Of a stretch of DNA of 42,909 bases, positions 9,996 to 21,704 are shown one piece after another. This DNA comes from Rhizophagus sp. LPA8_4_AMF (taxonomy: Eukaryota > Glomeromycota > Glomeromycetes > Glomerales > Glomeraceae), in assembly GCA_021464525.1 (NCBI GenBank), contig JADRCO010000214.1, forward strand, positions 1 to 42,909, read 5' to 3'. The translations under genes and the position numbers were made by a program. How positions within the stretch are numbered: position 1 is the stretch's first letter; every line of letters starts with the position of its first letter. Below the pieces are notes generated by a model. It ran no database searches, was not told the DNA's origin, and worked only from the letters and a program-made list of their open reading frames with translations.

Positions 9996-11768
9996 TTAAG
10001 CAAATCTTACAATAAAATCGAAGACCTTATCCATAGATCTAGTTCTCATATCATTCCTCATACCCACTTTAGTAAAATTACATTCAATAATTTTAACATT
10101 ATTTCTAAAAGAATATTCTTTTAATACCTTTTTAATTTCATTCTTTGATCCAATACATCTCAAAGATAAATATTTCAAATTAATTAAACATTTTTTTAGA
10201 AATATTTCAACATCATAAGTTGTAAATGCACATTCTACAACAATAGATAATTCTTTCATTGAAAATGGCATTATCTCTGCAATCTTTTCCAATGTTATAC
10301 CAGGATCCGGTCTTTTATCTCTTATACTTGCTATACGATAACCTCTTCTTACATGTAAAGATTGTAATTTATTACAATTTTTGAATATTGGAAATAAACT
10401 CTCAAATTGTGAATTATCATTTCCATTCTCAGTTAAATCAATTTTCTTGAGATTTATACAATCTTCAGCAATACATTCTATTACATCAGGATGAATCGAA
10501 TTTTCAAAATTTAAAATTAATTCTTCAAGGTTACAATATAAAGATTCAGTATCTTCACCACTTATCATTCTTAATAATTGAGTTTCATTAGGATAACTAT
10601 AATCAAATTGTAATTTCTTTAAAGTTGGAAATGGGTAAGTATAAAATCTATTATGACCTGAAATAATTTCATTCTCATCATCATAAGTGAGATCACCACA
10701 ATATAAGAAAGCTAATGATTTTAAATTTGTAAAATCATAAAGAGCCTTAAAAGGACAACAATCATTAAAACTACATGAATTAAATTCCAAACTAGTTAAT
10801 GTATCAAAATGGATTTCTAAAGATTTAAAAATATCCGCAATTCCATAATCAACCAAAGAAAATGTAAGATATTCAAGTTTTTTTTGAGCTTGAATTAAAG
10901 GTGCCCAATCTGTTGATTCATCATAATCAGGATTAAAAATTATTTCAATCTCATTAAGATTATGACAATATTTAATCATTGAATTAATAATTGATTTTTT
11001 ATAAAAATTTCCACCACAAACAAATTTTTGTAACCTTGATAAACATTTGAAAGCACTTGGTAAAAGTGGAAGTGAAAGATATTCTTTAAAATATAATCCA
11101 TGATAAAATTCCAAATCAATTGTTGAAAGATTCAAACCATCAATATAAGGACAACTTTCCATAAATAGTTTGAATAATTCATGAGTCATTGCAATTATAC
11201 GTTTATCAAGAATATAATGAGATGGGTAAGATTCATCAGATGTTTCATCATAAATTGTATCATGATCTTCATAATCATCTTCGCTATCATCATCATCATA
11301 ATCATATAATGAAACGAGTATTTCTTCTTCTTTATCCAAATTTTGATCTTCATTTGAACGATTCAATAGATTCAATTTAAATTTATTAAAATTATCCTCA
11401 AGATCGGCATTATTATTTGAATATTCATCATGCCACAAAGTCCATGAAGCCTCATAAACTTCAAAGAAATTGAGATGTCGTATATAATATGGATATTTAA
11501 AGATTGATTTTCTTTCCAAAATCTTTTTATGTAAACCAAGAAGAGTCAATGACTCTTTTGAAAGCCATGGAAGATAAAGATTTATAAGTTTTTTGTGATT
11601 GTATGTTGGACATAAATGAAAAGGTTGTTTATAAAGTAGAGGTACTGTTGATTTACACCAAATCCTTGAGACCAATAAACAAGAATATAGAGTATTAAGA
11701 TCATATTCCAAATGAGAGAAAATTTGTCCAAGTAATTCAGGTGCTAAATTACTTGATTTCATAAACAT
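9996..11768 (-). CDS. F-box protein with degenerate leucine-rich repeats
   Basis: This is a single-exon gene of 590 residues. Residues about 4-50 form an F-box (LAPELLGQIFSHL, then LYSCLLVSRIWCKSTVPLLY), the segment that binds Skp1 in SCF ubiquitin ligases. An acidic tract lies at about 148-178 (DYDDDDSEDDYEDHD). The rest contains irregular leucine-rich segments with LxxLxL spacing (for example LNLSTIDLEF, LTSLEFNSCSF, LKSLAFLYC), the usual substrate-recognition half of this family. The start at 11768 is the first ATG; an in-frame Met lies two codons on. F-box/LRR proteins of this size are numerous in Rhizophagus, and the substrate cannot be inferred. Confidence 0.85.
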   Translation of the reverse strand: MFMKSSNLAPELLGQIFSHLEYDLNTLYSCLLVSRIWCKSTVPLLYKQPFHLCPTYNHKKLINLYLPWLSKESLTLLGLHKKILERKSIFKYPYYIRHLNFFEVYEASWTLWHDEYSNNNADLEDNFNKFKLNLLNRSNEDQNLDKEEEILVSLYDYDDDDSEDDYEDHDTIYDETSDESYPSHYILDKRIIAMTHELFKLFMESCPYIDGLNLSTIDLEFYHGLYFKEYLSLPLLPSAFKCLSRLQKFVCGGNFYKKSIINSMIKYCHNLNEIEIIFNPDYDESTDWAPLIQAQKKLEYLTFSLVDYGIADIFKSLEIHFDTLTSLEFNSCSFNDCCPFKALYDFTNLKSLAFLYCGDLTYDDENEIISGHNRFYTYPFPTLKKLQFDYSYPNETQLLRMISGEDTESLYCNLEELILNFENSIHPDVIECIAEDCINLKKIDLTENGNDNSQFESLFPIFKNCNKLQSLHVRRGYRIASIRDKRPDPGITLEKIAEIMPFSMKELSIVVECAFTTYDVEIFLKKCLINLKYLSLRCIGSKNEIKKVLKEYSFRNNVKIIECNFTKVGMRNDMRTRSMDKVFDFIVRFA

Positions 11769-12891
11769 GATTAATTATTGTTTATTTAACTCGTTGGATG
11801 TTGAGTTAGCTTCCCAATCAATAATAGATAAATTTGTAAAAAAAAATATTATTATTTTTTTTTTTTAAAAAAAAGATAAAAATTAGATCGATTATGAAAA
11901 ATTTACAAAAAAAAAGGGAAAGAAACGAAGAAAAGAAAAGGAAGTAATTTAAATAATAGGAAAGAAGTATATATATATATATATATATTAAACTTTAAGA
12001 TGAAACTAACTTTGCCGAAATAGGAAGACTAGGGATAATAGGAGAAAAAAAAAAAGTCTAAATTGAATAGAAACAAGTTCATATAACGTATTTAATAGAT
12101 TATCGGAGAGTGAAGGCTTTTTGCCACTCAGAATAAAAAAACCTTCATCAGGAAAATTATCAGTAGGAAAAAGAACAATTATTCATAAAGTAGGTTAATA
12201 AGTTTAACTTTGATCTTAACAAAAAAAAAGATTGATATATTTGGTAGGTCTGCATTAATTTTTTAAATCCATTCAGCTGTTTCTTAGACTTTTATGTAAG
12301 CTCACTTATTATTTTCTTTGTTTCGTAAACCAGTCTTATTCACAATTAATAATAACCTGTATATTCATGATTCATATTGAAGATATTTTTTTTTTGAAAT
12401 GGCCTCATGTGAAATTTTATATAAATGTATATTTACAATATATTAATTACGTCGAAGCATTTCAATTTTTGTCATCAAAAAAGATCTCCATGACATTTTA
12501 TCGCCTCAAATCTCCGATTATTTTCATTGTCATATTAATTAAACTTTTGATTACATAAATAATTATATATAAAAGTCTTTTAATCACGTTCTGCACGTTC
12601 TGATAATATTTTTAAAACAATCGCTAAAAATTTTTATTGTTTATTTGTTATTACGAAAATTTCGACGAAAAAAATATTTTTTTTTTCATACAAGAAAATT
12701 AGCATTTACCGAAATATACCCCCTTTTTTTAAAAAAAAAAAATAAAAATAAAAATAGAAGCAAGAGAACGTATGTTTCACTCTTAAATTTTTTCATGCAA
12801 ATTTCTTTTCTTTTTCAAATTGAATTCTATCGTGAAGTATACTCTTTTCAATGTAAATTATATGAATCAAAACATTGATATTGCGTCATTA
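11769..12891. other. Upstream region of the F-box gene, no gene seen
   Basis: This 1.1 kb lies 5' of the F-box gene and 3' of the HMG gene, both on the minus strand. It contains purine-rich stretches (about 11870-11945), a (TA)n microsatellite at 11969-11989 and several poly-A/T runs. Short open frames in it show no recognised similarity. Confidence 0.45.
11969..11989. repeat. (TA)n microsatellite
   Basis: About ten uninterrupted TA units, located about 200 bases 5' of the F-box start codon on the minus strand. Confidence 0.85.
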
Positions 12892-14590
12892 TCATTTCCG
12901 AAATTTACAGCGGAGTTCAGAGTCAATTGGAATGACAACAGCAAAAACCTCACTTTCATTTTCTCCTGGTGTATCAATACGTGGTTGTCTTGGTTGCTGT
13001 TTCTTTCGATTGTATAATCTATTTTGCTTTACGGAAACTTTGTCCCGTCCAAGTTTTGCTCTTGATTGGTAATGCTGCAATTTGATTAAGAGATTAATTC
13101 AATTGTTTAATGTAAAATATTTGGAAAGTTAAGAAATAATTATACAGTATTTACTTTTTTTATATTAGCTGGAAGTTCAAGCCATTTTTTCGCGGATGAA
13201 CTGATTATATCTCGTGCCTTCCGCGATTTATTCTTTGACTTTTTAAACTGTTTCTTAATAAAATAATTATAGCCATTCATCGTTCTTGTAGATTTTTTCA
13301 CTTCTTGACATTGTTCAGAAGAACTTGATTCTGTAGATGATAAATAATCCGAATCATTTTCTTGAGGAATAGATTCTCCCATAGGATCATCAGAAGTTGC
13401 ATGTACACCGTCCGTTTGATTAGGTTGTTGATATGTAAAACTGATAACGCCTACTGTATTTTCTACTGATTTTCGAACATTTTCCGGAATAACTTCACGG
13501 AATTTACTATACAAAGCTAATTGATCCTTGAGAGCTAAAGTAATTCTACCATACTCTTGTTTGACCTACAGTACATAAATAAAATTTTAAAATAAATATA
13601 TGTATACAGTATATTTTATTTTTTTAAAAAAAAAAATAGTAAATATAAAAAGGGCTTTACTACAACTTTTGTTTTAATATCCACAATTTCTTTACGTTCA
13701 TTATTGTTATTATTGCTAACTCCATTGTTTGTTGACTCTTTGTCAATTTCATTATTTATTTCAAGACAAATCTCATTACCTCCTTGTTGAATTTCCATGT
13801 TATTCTTGTCAATATAGCTCAAAATGAGATCATTACCATTCCTAACATCAAGTAATTGCATCCTATTGTAATTATCAAGAACGATATTTTCGCTAATAAT
13901 ATTTCTATTATCGAGTATATCATCAGAAGTTGATGACGTATTAGGTTTAGAAAGGACCAAAGTATTGCAAGTAAGATCATTTTCATTATTTGATGATAAT
14001 ATATTATTAGAAGTAATTTTATTATTATTAATATCAATTAGCATATTTTTAATTTGTTCTGCTTGAGGTAATGTTGTAATTGGTTCATGAACCCTATCGT
14101 CTGAAGATTTTTGTTCTTCAAGAGTTGACATAGTGCTTTGATTATCGTTAAACTTGGTCACTTCATTATTAAAAGTGTTATCATTTTGTTGAGATTTATT
14201 TTGACTTTCTTTCGCCCTTTCTTCTTCACGTGGAGATACTATCGAACTTGAATCTTGGTTCATCCCTTCGCTAATAAAATTAATATTACCATTATCATCA
14301 TTATTGATTACGTTGATTAAACTTTGATTAAAATTATCCATATTCTTGTTTCTTTCGTCTACTAATTTTGACAAATTATCAATATTTTCTTCGAATTGAG
14401 ACATTGAAGGTATCTGTTCAGAAGGATTATTCATATTAATAGTATTTGCAAATATTTTATAATTGAGAAAAGGACCAAAATCAGAAGAGGGATTAGAAAA
14501 AGTGATTGTAGAAAATGAATCGTCAGAAGTAATTGTTGAGACTGAAGCAGGAGATGTTGCTCGAGATACAGATTTTATCGTAATATACAT
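12892..14590 (-). CDS. HMG-box protein, box split by an intron
   Basis: Exons are 13661-14590, 13155-13565 and 12892-13074, all phase 0, giving 507 residues. The first 400 residues are low-complexity and rich in Asn, Ser and Asp, with no fold recognised. The HMG-like box runs from about residue 406 to 470. It begins TMNGYNYFIKKQ, continues through SSSAKKWLELPANIKK at the end of exon 2, and finishes with HYQSRAKLG in exon 3, so the intron 13075-13154 falls inside the box. The pattern (N-x-Y-x-x-F near the start, a K-W-x-x-L helix, then K-x-Y/H-Y) fits the family, although the opening helix is unusual. The tail is basic (NRKKQQPRQPR). It is probably a nuclear DNA-binding protein. The ATG at 14590 is the first in frame. 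Confidence 0.7.
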
Positions 14591-17164
14591 TTAGAATTAG
14601 GATTATTAAGCGAAATATAATATGTCATCAAAAAAGAGAACCTAAATTTGTGTCTAATTATAATTATAATTACGTATTAAACTTTATTTAAACATTTATA
14701 TGAATATATACATAATTAAATTTGATCGCTAGTTGAAATGAATCATTCTATTTACCATAATCAAGTTCCCTCATGTTTTTAAAAAAGGATATATGTATTT
14801 AATGAACTTCCTAATAAAGCAAAAAGATCTTATCAAACAATTCACAAGAGCTAATAAAGGGATATTCGGTAAAATATTGTAGATAAAATCTCGTAATTTA
14901 GTATGAGGGTTACAATGACTATCTATACACGTGTCGTAAATCTTACCGGTTTGTATGAATTATCTCAAACGGTGTTAACACTATTTTATCTTTCAATTTA
15001 TTATTACTTTGGCAGGTTGGCTGTAACCTGGTTTTGACTTAGACTAAAAGATTGAAATAGACCAATAATATAGCGTATCGACATTGGGGTATATCAAAAT
15101 TACAGTATTATTGATTGAACATTACTAAATTAATAATACTAAAAATACATTGCCTACCCAACAAGATTACCAAAGAGATAAATCTTATTACTTGTATCGG
15201 AGTACAGTCATATCTCGTTTATACAGATATTCGAAAAAATTATTCAAAAAAGTTAGAAACTCCTTGTAAATAAAAAGCCTTTAGAAAAACAATTCCTCAA
15301 ATTCATTTTTTTTGATCATTTAATGATTTAAAATTTCTTTTTTTTCAAATCATACAATATTCATTAGTATATTAAAGCAAGATTATTTTAATTATATGAT
15401 TTTTTAGATGTATTAATTGATTAATAAATTAATTAAAATAAATAAAATTATTAAAATTAATTACTAATATAATTATAGCTTTTATTTGCCATTATTCTCA
15501 TGACTTTTTTATAAAAAGTGAATTTGGTAATTTATATTTTTTTATATAATAATTATTATACTACTTTTGAGAATATTTTCTTATATATTAATTTTTATTC
15601 AAATTAGATTAAAAAAAGTATTTTTTAACTAATAATTAAATTAGTAAAAGAATTAGTAGGTTTTTTACTTAAAAAATATTAATAAACTTTATTAATGATT
15701 TTAAAATTGTGAGCATTTATCTGAAAACCATAAATCTTAGAAATTAAAATAAAGGTCTAATGAAATTGAAATCAGAAGAGTTGAAAATATTAATTATTAT
15801 ATATTATATAATTTTACTGCATTTTTATTATGGATAATAATATTTGAAAAAGAATTTGAGATAAATAAGCAATATTAATAAGAATTATAATATTAGTTAA
15901 AAGAAAAAAAGCAAAAGCAAAATAGTTATATATGTAATTTTTTTAAAAAGAAACATCTTTTAATTTGTCTCAAAATTATATAAATTATTTTTTTTAATAT
16001 TTAATTTACTACTTTTATTTTTACTTTTACATGATTGTTTCTTTCTTTTAATAGAATTCTACTAATATAAACGAACTTTATATTAAAATTTTACTTTTAA
16101 ACAAATATATTTTTTTTAATATAATATTGTATAATATTGTAAGAAAGAAAGGCAATTAATCATCTTAATGATCTCTTAACATTATAAACAATTAAAATTA
16201 CTATTTAATTTCAGTATTCAATTTGTAATTATTTAAATTATACTATTTATCTACTAAAAAAAAAAGAAAAAGAAAAAAATTATTAAAATCACCACAATTA
16301 TCAATCAATGCGAAATTCTTGAAATGTAATACTACTAAAATAAATTGAAATCTTTCTTCAGAAAAAAACTAGAACCGTGACGCTAAGATGCTTTGAACGT
16401 TTAACGGTTACCTTAACCTAGTTATACTTTTGGAATATATCTACCAATCAAAAGATGGTTAGATTTTTTGAAAGTGACCGGCTTTATTAGAAGTTTTCCG
16501 GCCTGCTTTAGAGCATAATAATCATGAAGAATTATGCTGAAAAATTATTCCTAAATATTTGAGAATCTTTCAACAATTCAACAATTCGCAGATCTGATTT
16601 TCTTAAATCACTTACCCACAATCAATCGATGTGTAAGGAATATAGAGAAAAATTTTTTATTGAATATAGTTTTATCAAACAGCAAGCAACAAAGATAACT
16701 TAAGAAAGAATTATGTGAAAGAATTATGCGAAAAGAATTAGATCAGCCTAAGCTACGTTTAGTATTACAATTGGGGTCTCATTAAATGAATTCTAAGCTT
16801 CAAGTACATTAGTACATTGCACATATGCATTATTTTTTTATCATAGACTGACTATTTTTTTTTTCTTTTTACGATATACTTGTAGTACATTACATATCGC
16901 AATATAAAAATAACTTCACGAAATTCCAAGTATTAGACATATTTCCATTGGATGCAGTAGCATGATATTTCGGTACATAGACCAATTCCCAAATAGTGTA
17001 TGAAGAAACAAAGATATATCATACAAATTGGATGCTTGCAAACCCAAAATATGTTGTAAATCTCTTTATTATTTACAATAATTATATAAAAAATAATTAG
17101 AGTTTTGGGATACTTGATTACATTAGCATAATATCTATTATATCTAAAATTATCGATTTTTTAA
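14591..17164. other. Long intergenic region, no gene seen
   Basis: About 2.6 kb, the most A+T-rich gap between genes here (especially 15290-16310). I see no extended frame, no splice-linked exons and no recognisable repeat ends. It includes the upstream region of the HMG gene (14591-15200) and the 3' flank of the next minus-strand gene. Confidence 0.5.
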
Positions 17165-19527
17165 TCAGAGACCCACATATTTTCTACTTTTCTTATTTGC
17201 TGGAGTTTGTGAAGGATTTCCAAATGATCCTCCTTTCTCACAAACACGTTCTGAATTCTTTCTCTTTCGATTTCTGTGCGCACGTGAATGGGAAACTGAG
17301 ATGTTATTTGTGCGTTCACAAATAGTATTCAACGTAGCCTGAAATTAGATGTTATAACAATAAGATACTATATATTATCATCTGCAACAGTGACAAACAT
17401 ATTAATACCTGCAAATCAGTGAAAAGTACATAAAAACTTTCAAGAACTGACAGCGTTTTTAGGGTGTTGGGCATCCTTGCATGAGAAATTCTACCAAGCC
17501 GTAGCACATTCGTCGCTTTACAATCCATTCCATATATATTATGTACCCACCCTTAGCAAGGAACAAAGAAAAATGATTAGAAAATGCAAGTTCTAAACTT
17601 CATTACTATAATTACTACTTCTGCTGCTTAATTACCCCATGAATGTATTCCAAAAACAAATGTACTATGAACGTCAGAGCTAGGCGCTTTTGAGTTTTCT
17701 TTAAAGAACGTATATAAAATATCTCGCATTGCTACACACAAGTCAACTTTATCTTCATGAATCTTTTTTTGATGAGGCTCCGGGAGTCCACCACTTCTGA
17801 GACCTATGAGAGCCTCAAGTCTATTGATGCTATTTTTCAAGGTTCCTCGAAAATCACACTTTTGCCCAACACGAGCTCTGAGAACAACGGAACGATCTTC
17901 ATTTCGACGATGAGCTGATGCCCAACATGCAATTTCCCCACTATAAAATTTTGAAGATGTTATATAATTACCTATGAAGTCAGACTGGCCATGTTTCTTA
18001 TCTATACTTACACATCCATCTTTAGTTCTTCCCTATTTAAGAATCTTTTTGCAAGCATATTGGGAAATGCGTTATCGAAATCGGCCTCGGAAATGGGAAG
18101 ATCAAGTCTTTCCAGATTTTCGGCACTATATGTGCAAGAATTGACTGTAAAAAAAAGCAAAATAAGGGGTTGATAATTATATTTAGCATCACTCACTATG
18201 TAACAACAGCCCGTCTTAAACCGGTGATAATATTTTTTTCTTTATCGCTAAGCTCTATTTTTTGATTTTTTTCAACAATTTCCGGTGTTATTCTATCGAT
18301 CGCATTGATGATGTCTTTATCATCTTTTTTCGTAATCTAAAATTGTTGAGTCAGCAACATTTTTTTTGAAGTTGTAACAAGATAAATATTTTCTTTTAAC
18401 TTACTTTTTCAACTTCTTCGAAAAAATACTCAACCACGCCATTAATATCCGATTCGATCAATTTAACTTCGCTATTGAAACTTTCAATCATTTCCTCCCA
18501 TTCACTCATCGAGAAAAGAGATTTAATTTGGGAACTCTCAGTCAAATCAAGTATGTTCCAATATGCGAGGCTATAAGTGAAAAAAAAAATCCATAATTAA
18601 AAATAATCATCGCTAACGTCCACGTTATCTATAATAAACTTACTTCAAACATTTTTGGGCTTCAGGAATTGTCTTGACGTAATTTGTTAATTTATCTCCA
18701 ACGTTTGTGCCGCTACGCAGGATCCACGGACGCTGACAAGTTGATGACATTGACTTGGATTCTTCAAAGCGTTCTATGAAGTTGTTATTATCGTTATCGT
18801 TGTTGGAGACGCCGGTGTGAATCTTGCACTTATTCTTCTTGTCCATAAATTCATCGATTTCATCTACAAACTTCTTTTCTTCCTGTTCTTTCTCCTCCTG
18901 ATCTTCTTCACTCGCATCTGGATCTGGATTGGAGTTCGTGTTTTTTGCTGATAATCCATCCTCAAATAAAAAATTACCCAACCTTTTTAAACATATTCAT
19001 TAAAACCTTTAATTTGTTTTTGAAAATCCGATTAGTTTACCTTGTTTAATGCCAACGTATTTATCTCCTCGTGAAGACTAAGATTTGTATTACGTATATT
19101 ATAACGAACTAAAATCTATACACAAATTTGTCAATGTTAAATCAAACCATCAAAGGGTCAGTAACGGACATACCGCTGTTCTTTGTTGCATCCATGTTTC
19201 CCAGTCTTCTAAAATTCTTGCCTCCTATCATCAAAAGGGAGCACAGAGTTAGATGATATGGAATTAGCACTTCATTTAATTACATACATTCGCCAATTTT
19301 TTCATTTTCTCGAATTTATTTCGCAAATCCTCGTCATCGGTTTCTTTAAAAGCAAGGTTGAGCGCCTTCTTATATTTTTCAGACGCTTTAATTCGATGAG
19401 ATGGAAATATAAATCGAAAAAATGCAAGTGGAGTTGGATCGGGACAAGTCAACATCCAGTAAACGTGACGTTCTTGCTGGGTTATGTTTGTTATGTTGCG
19501 TGAGGATTTTGATTTTGATTTTCCCAT
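17165..19527 (-). CDS. Ten-exon protein of unknown function, possibly PD-(D/E)XK-like C-terminal part
   Basis: Proposed exons are 19288-19527, 19174-19224, 19041-19115, 18644 to about 18982, 18405-18570, 18197-18336, 18012-18125, 17636-17940, 17409-17551 and 17165-17338, about 580 residues. The ATG at 19527 opens MGKSKSKSSRNITN. Exon 4 encodes an acidic Glu/Asp/Lys stretch. Exons 7-9 form a conserved-looking block: GEIACWASAHRRN, RARVGQKCDFRG, LEALIGLRSGGLPEP, DLCVAMRDILY, TFVFGIHSWG, YGMDCKATNVLRLG. The GxKxD...E arrangement recalls restriction-like nuclease folds seen in multicopy fungal proteins, but this is inference, and no full catalytic motif is evident. The C-terminus has a basic nuclear-import-like cluster (HRNRKRK). 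At the exon 3/4 junction canonical sites leave the frames one base apart, so either an intron is misplaced or the copy is damaged there. Confidence 0.6.
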
Positions 19528-19610
19528 ATCAGCTTAAAAATAAAAATATTTAAGTATATCGTTGATCAAAGCAAATGAGATAAAAAACCAAAGTGAGTTA
19601 TTCTTCATAT
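19528..19610. promoter_or_regulatory. Immediate upstream region of the ten-exon gene
   Basis: This short A+T-rich segment lies between the start codon and a G+C-rich repeat island. It is the likely core promoter and leader, but no specific element was recognised. Confidence 0.3.
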
Positions 19611-19620
19611 AAGGCCGGCC

Positions 19621-19794
19621 ACCAACTATTACGATGACTTGCCATTACTGGCTCCCGACAGTCTCCCTCTGTCGCAGACGCCTTATGTGCTAAATAACTT
19701 GCCAGTAGCTTTAAGCGAGAAAATCAGCCGACCATCAACTATTACGATGACTTGCCATTGCTGGCTTCCGACAGTCTCTCTCCGTCGCAGACGC
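19621..19794. repeat. Two direct repeats of about 61-64 bases in a G+C-rich island
   Basis: Copy 1 is 19621-19681 and copy 2 is 19731-19794. Both contain actattacgatgacttgcca and end in gtcgcagacgc, with only a few differences and three extra bases near the start of copy 2. The period is about 110 bases. G+C is clearly above the surrounding DNA. No coding frame spans the unit in both copies. Confidence 0.75.
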
Positions 19795-19876
19795 TTCTCT
19801 CCTGCTCAATGAAGCTACAGTTTATAAAGAGGATGAAATACGGTTACTTAATTTACCTGACTAATGTCTTTTTTAA

Positions 19877-19934
19877 GTTGCTCGTACGCGAAAATTGGTT
19901 CAAAGATCTTTTAGGTTGTTCGTACACGAAAATT
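19877..19934. repeat. Two direct repeats of 20 bases, 38 bases apart
   Basis: gttgctcgtacgcgaaaatt at 19877-19896 and gttgttcgtacacgaaaatt at 19915-19934 differ at two positions. They lie just beyond the larger repeat pair and may belong to the same old insertion. Confidence 0.6.
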
Positions 19935-20349
19935 ATATTTTTTTTGGCGTATTTGGTGTATTTCTGAAAATATTTAGTTTTTATTTTTATAGCTGAGTAG
20001 AACACAATTCCAGTTTAAACTAAAGTAACTATATACAATGTTAGATACATGAAGTAGAATGTTAATGAAAGTGAGAATTAACCGCCCTAAGACGCGTCGT
20101 CTACCGATACTGAAAAATCTTTCGTTATTATTATTTTATTTTATTTTCATACTAAATGAAACTCATACAATAGTACAAAAACGCTAACTAAGCGAAGGAA
20201 AACAGAATCTATAACTATTGTAAGGCCGCTAAAGCAACCCCGTTCACTAACTGTTAAGACTAAAGTATACGCGATCCAAGCTTCGGGATCCACAGTTTGT
20301 GTAACCATAAAGCTCGGGCATGTGATTTTTTGAACATGGGATTTGAGCA

Positions 20350-20720
20350 AATCCGTTTATAATTCTAATTTAAATCTTTTAATCATTGGTTGAATTTGCA
20401 AGTTATTATGAAGCTAAAGGTATTAGTCTTAAAAAATCTGATTTTTTGAATCTTTTAAAAGGTATATTATTTAATAACCAAGAATTAAATTTATATCACC
20501 AAGTTACTTAACAATCTAATTAATGCTACCAGAAAAGCATTTTTTCTTCTAAAGAAATAAAACCAGTTGGTAATATAAAGTTATAAAGAAATTATTTAAT
20601 CCTATTACTACTAAAATAAGTTGATGTTGAATTATATCATTAATATAAAAGGGTCATACTAAAATACAAATTGAATAAAATTAAAATTATGGTTTAAATT
20701 AATTAGTATCATACTTTATT
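20350..20720 (+). pseudogene. Decayed coding remnant, family unknown
   Basis: The plus strand reads like FASYYEAKGISLKKSDFLNL followed by KGILFNNQELNLYHQVT, then a further protein-like segment (RKAFFSSKEIKPVGNI). Codon-like composition is present, but the reading is broken several times and no start or end can be set. I do not recognise the family. A mobile-element ORF or an old gene copy are both possible. Confidence 0.3.
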
Positions 20721-21704
20721 TTAATAAAATAATAATCTCTGTTAATTTTAATTTAAATTAATTGAATTAATTGTTTTATTTATAATTAAAAATCTATATT
20801 TGAAGTACTTGTTTCTTTGGAGTTAATATTAACATTAGAGTTGCTTAGTAAAAATCAGAAAGATTGGTTTAGATTCCATAAAATACCAAGTGATGAAGCA
20901 CAGGCGCACAGCTAAAGCAGTTCCAAAGACCTGATAATAAGTTCAACTAAAGCATGATGCCAGAAGGCGTAACTTCAGATATGTATAACTAAGCATAATG
21001 AAAAAACTCACCTAATTTTGTAATGCTATTTTCTTTTAAAAATATTTTCTACTTGATTTTCAAAGGTGTTTCCTTTAGCAACAAGAGTTGTGAATTGTAA
21101 ACTCTTTTTTTACGAATATATGTGGAGAGATAAAAAATAAATGCGAGTTTAAATAGACAAATCATGAAACGAACGAGAGAGTGTATATTTAAGCTTAACA
21201 GTTAATATAATATATCGACATCATTAGTCATCACTAAAAAAAATCAGATTAATAAAATGCGTCTGAAGTGAATCATAATCTCCTTTTGTAATCTTGGATT
21301 GTCTAATCTAATATTCGAATTCTAATTATAAATTTATAAACGTCTGGGATGTCTGGGATGTTACAATTAAATTTGGATGGCGTAATTAATTTGAGATGCC
21401 ATAATAATTTGGTCCGTGTTTCGAAATGAATTGTTGTACGAGTTTTTGATTAAAATGTAAATCATTGCATTTTAAGTCAAATTCCGAGTTAAAAAATTAA
21501 CAAGCATTATTTTAAAAATAACTCTTAAATTGTATTTCAATAAATTACTTCTTTGATCAATATTCTTTTATTGTAACGCGTTGATACGTTACTAATGAAT
21601 ATAATAAAATCAATCTATCAACTATTTAAATTATCTTTCTGATGATTCTGCAATTTGTATATTAAAACATTTGTGCTTAAAGCGAATATTATTTATATCC
21701 CGTT
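20721..21704. other. Intergenic region 3' of the E1 gene, no gene seen
   Basis: A+T-rich DNA with a short tandem duplication, gtctgggat repeated at about 21341-21360. No frame or splice pattern was recognised. Confidence 0.45.

Noticed and set aside
11189-11380. Plus-strand frame rich in His and Tyr
   Set aside because: Antisense of the acidic tract of the F-box gene.
15290-16310. Candidate centromere-like or origin-like A+T-rich block
   Set aside because: Base composition alone is shared by most gaps in this window, and there is no periodic repeat to support a special role.
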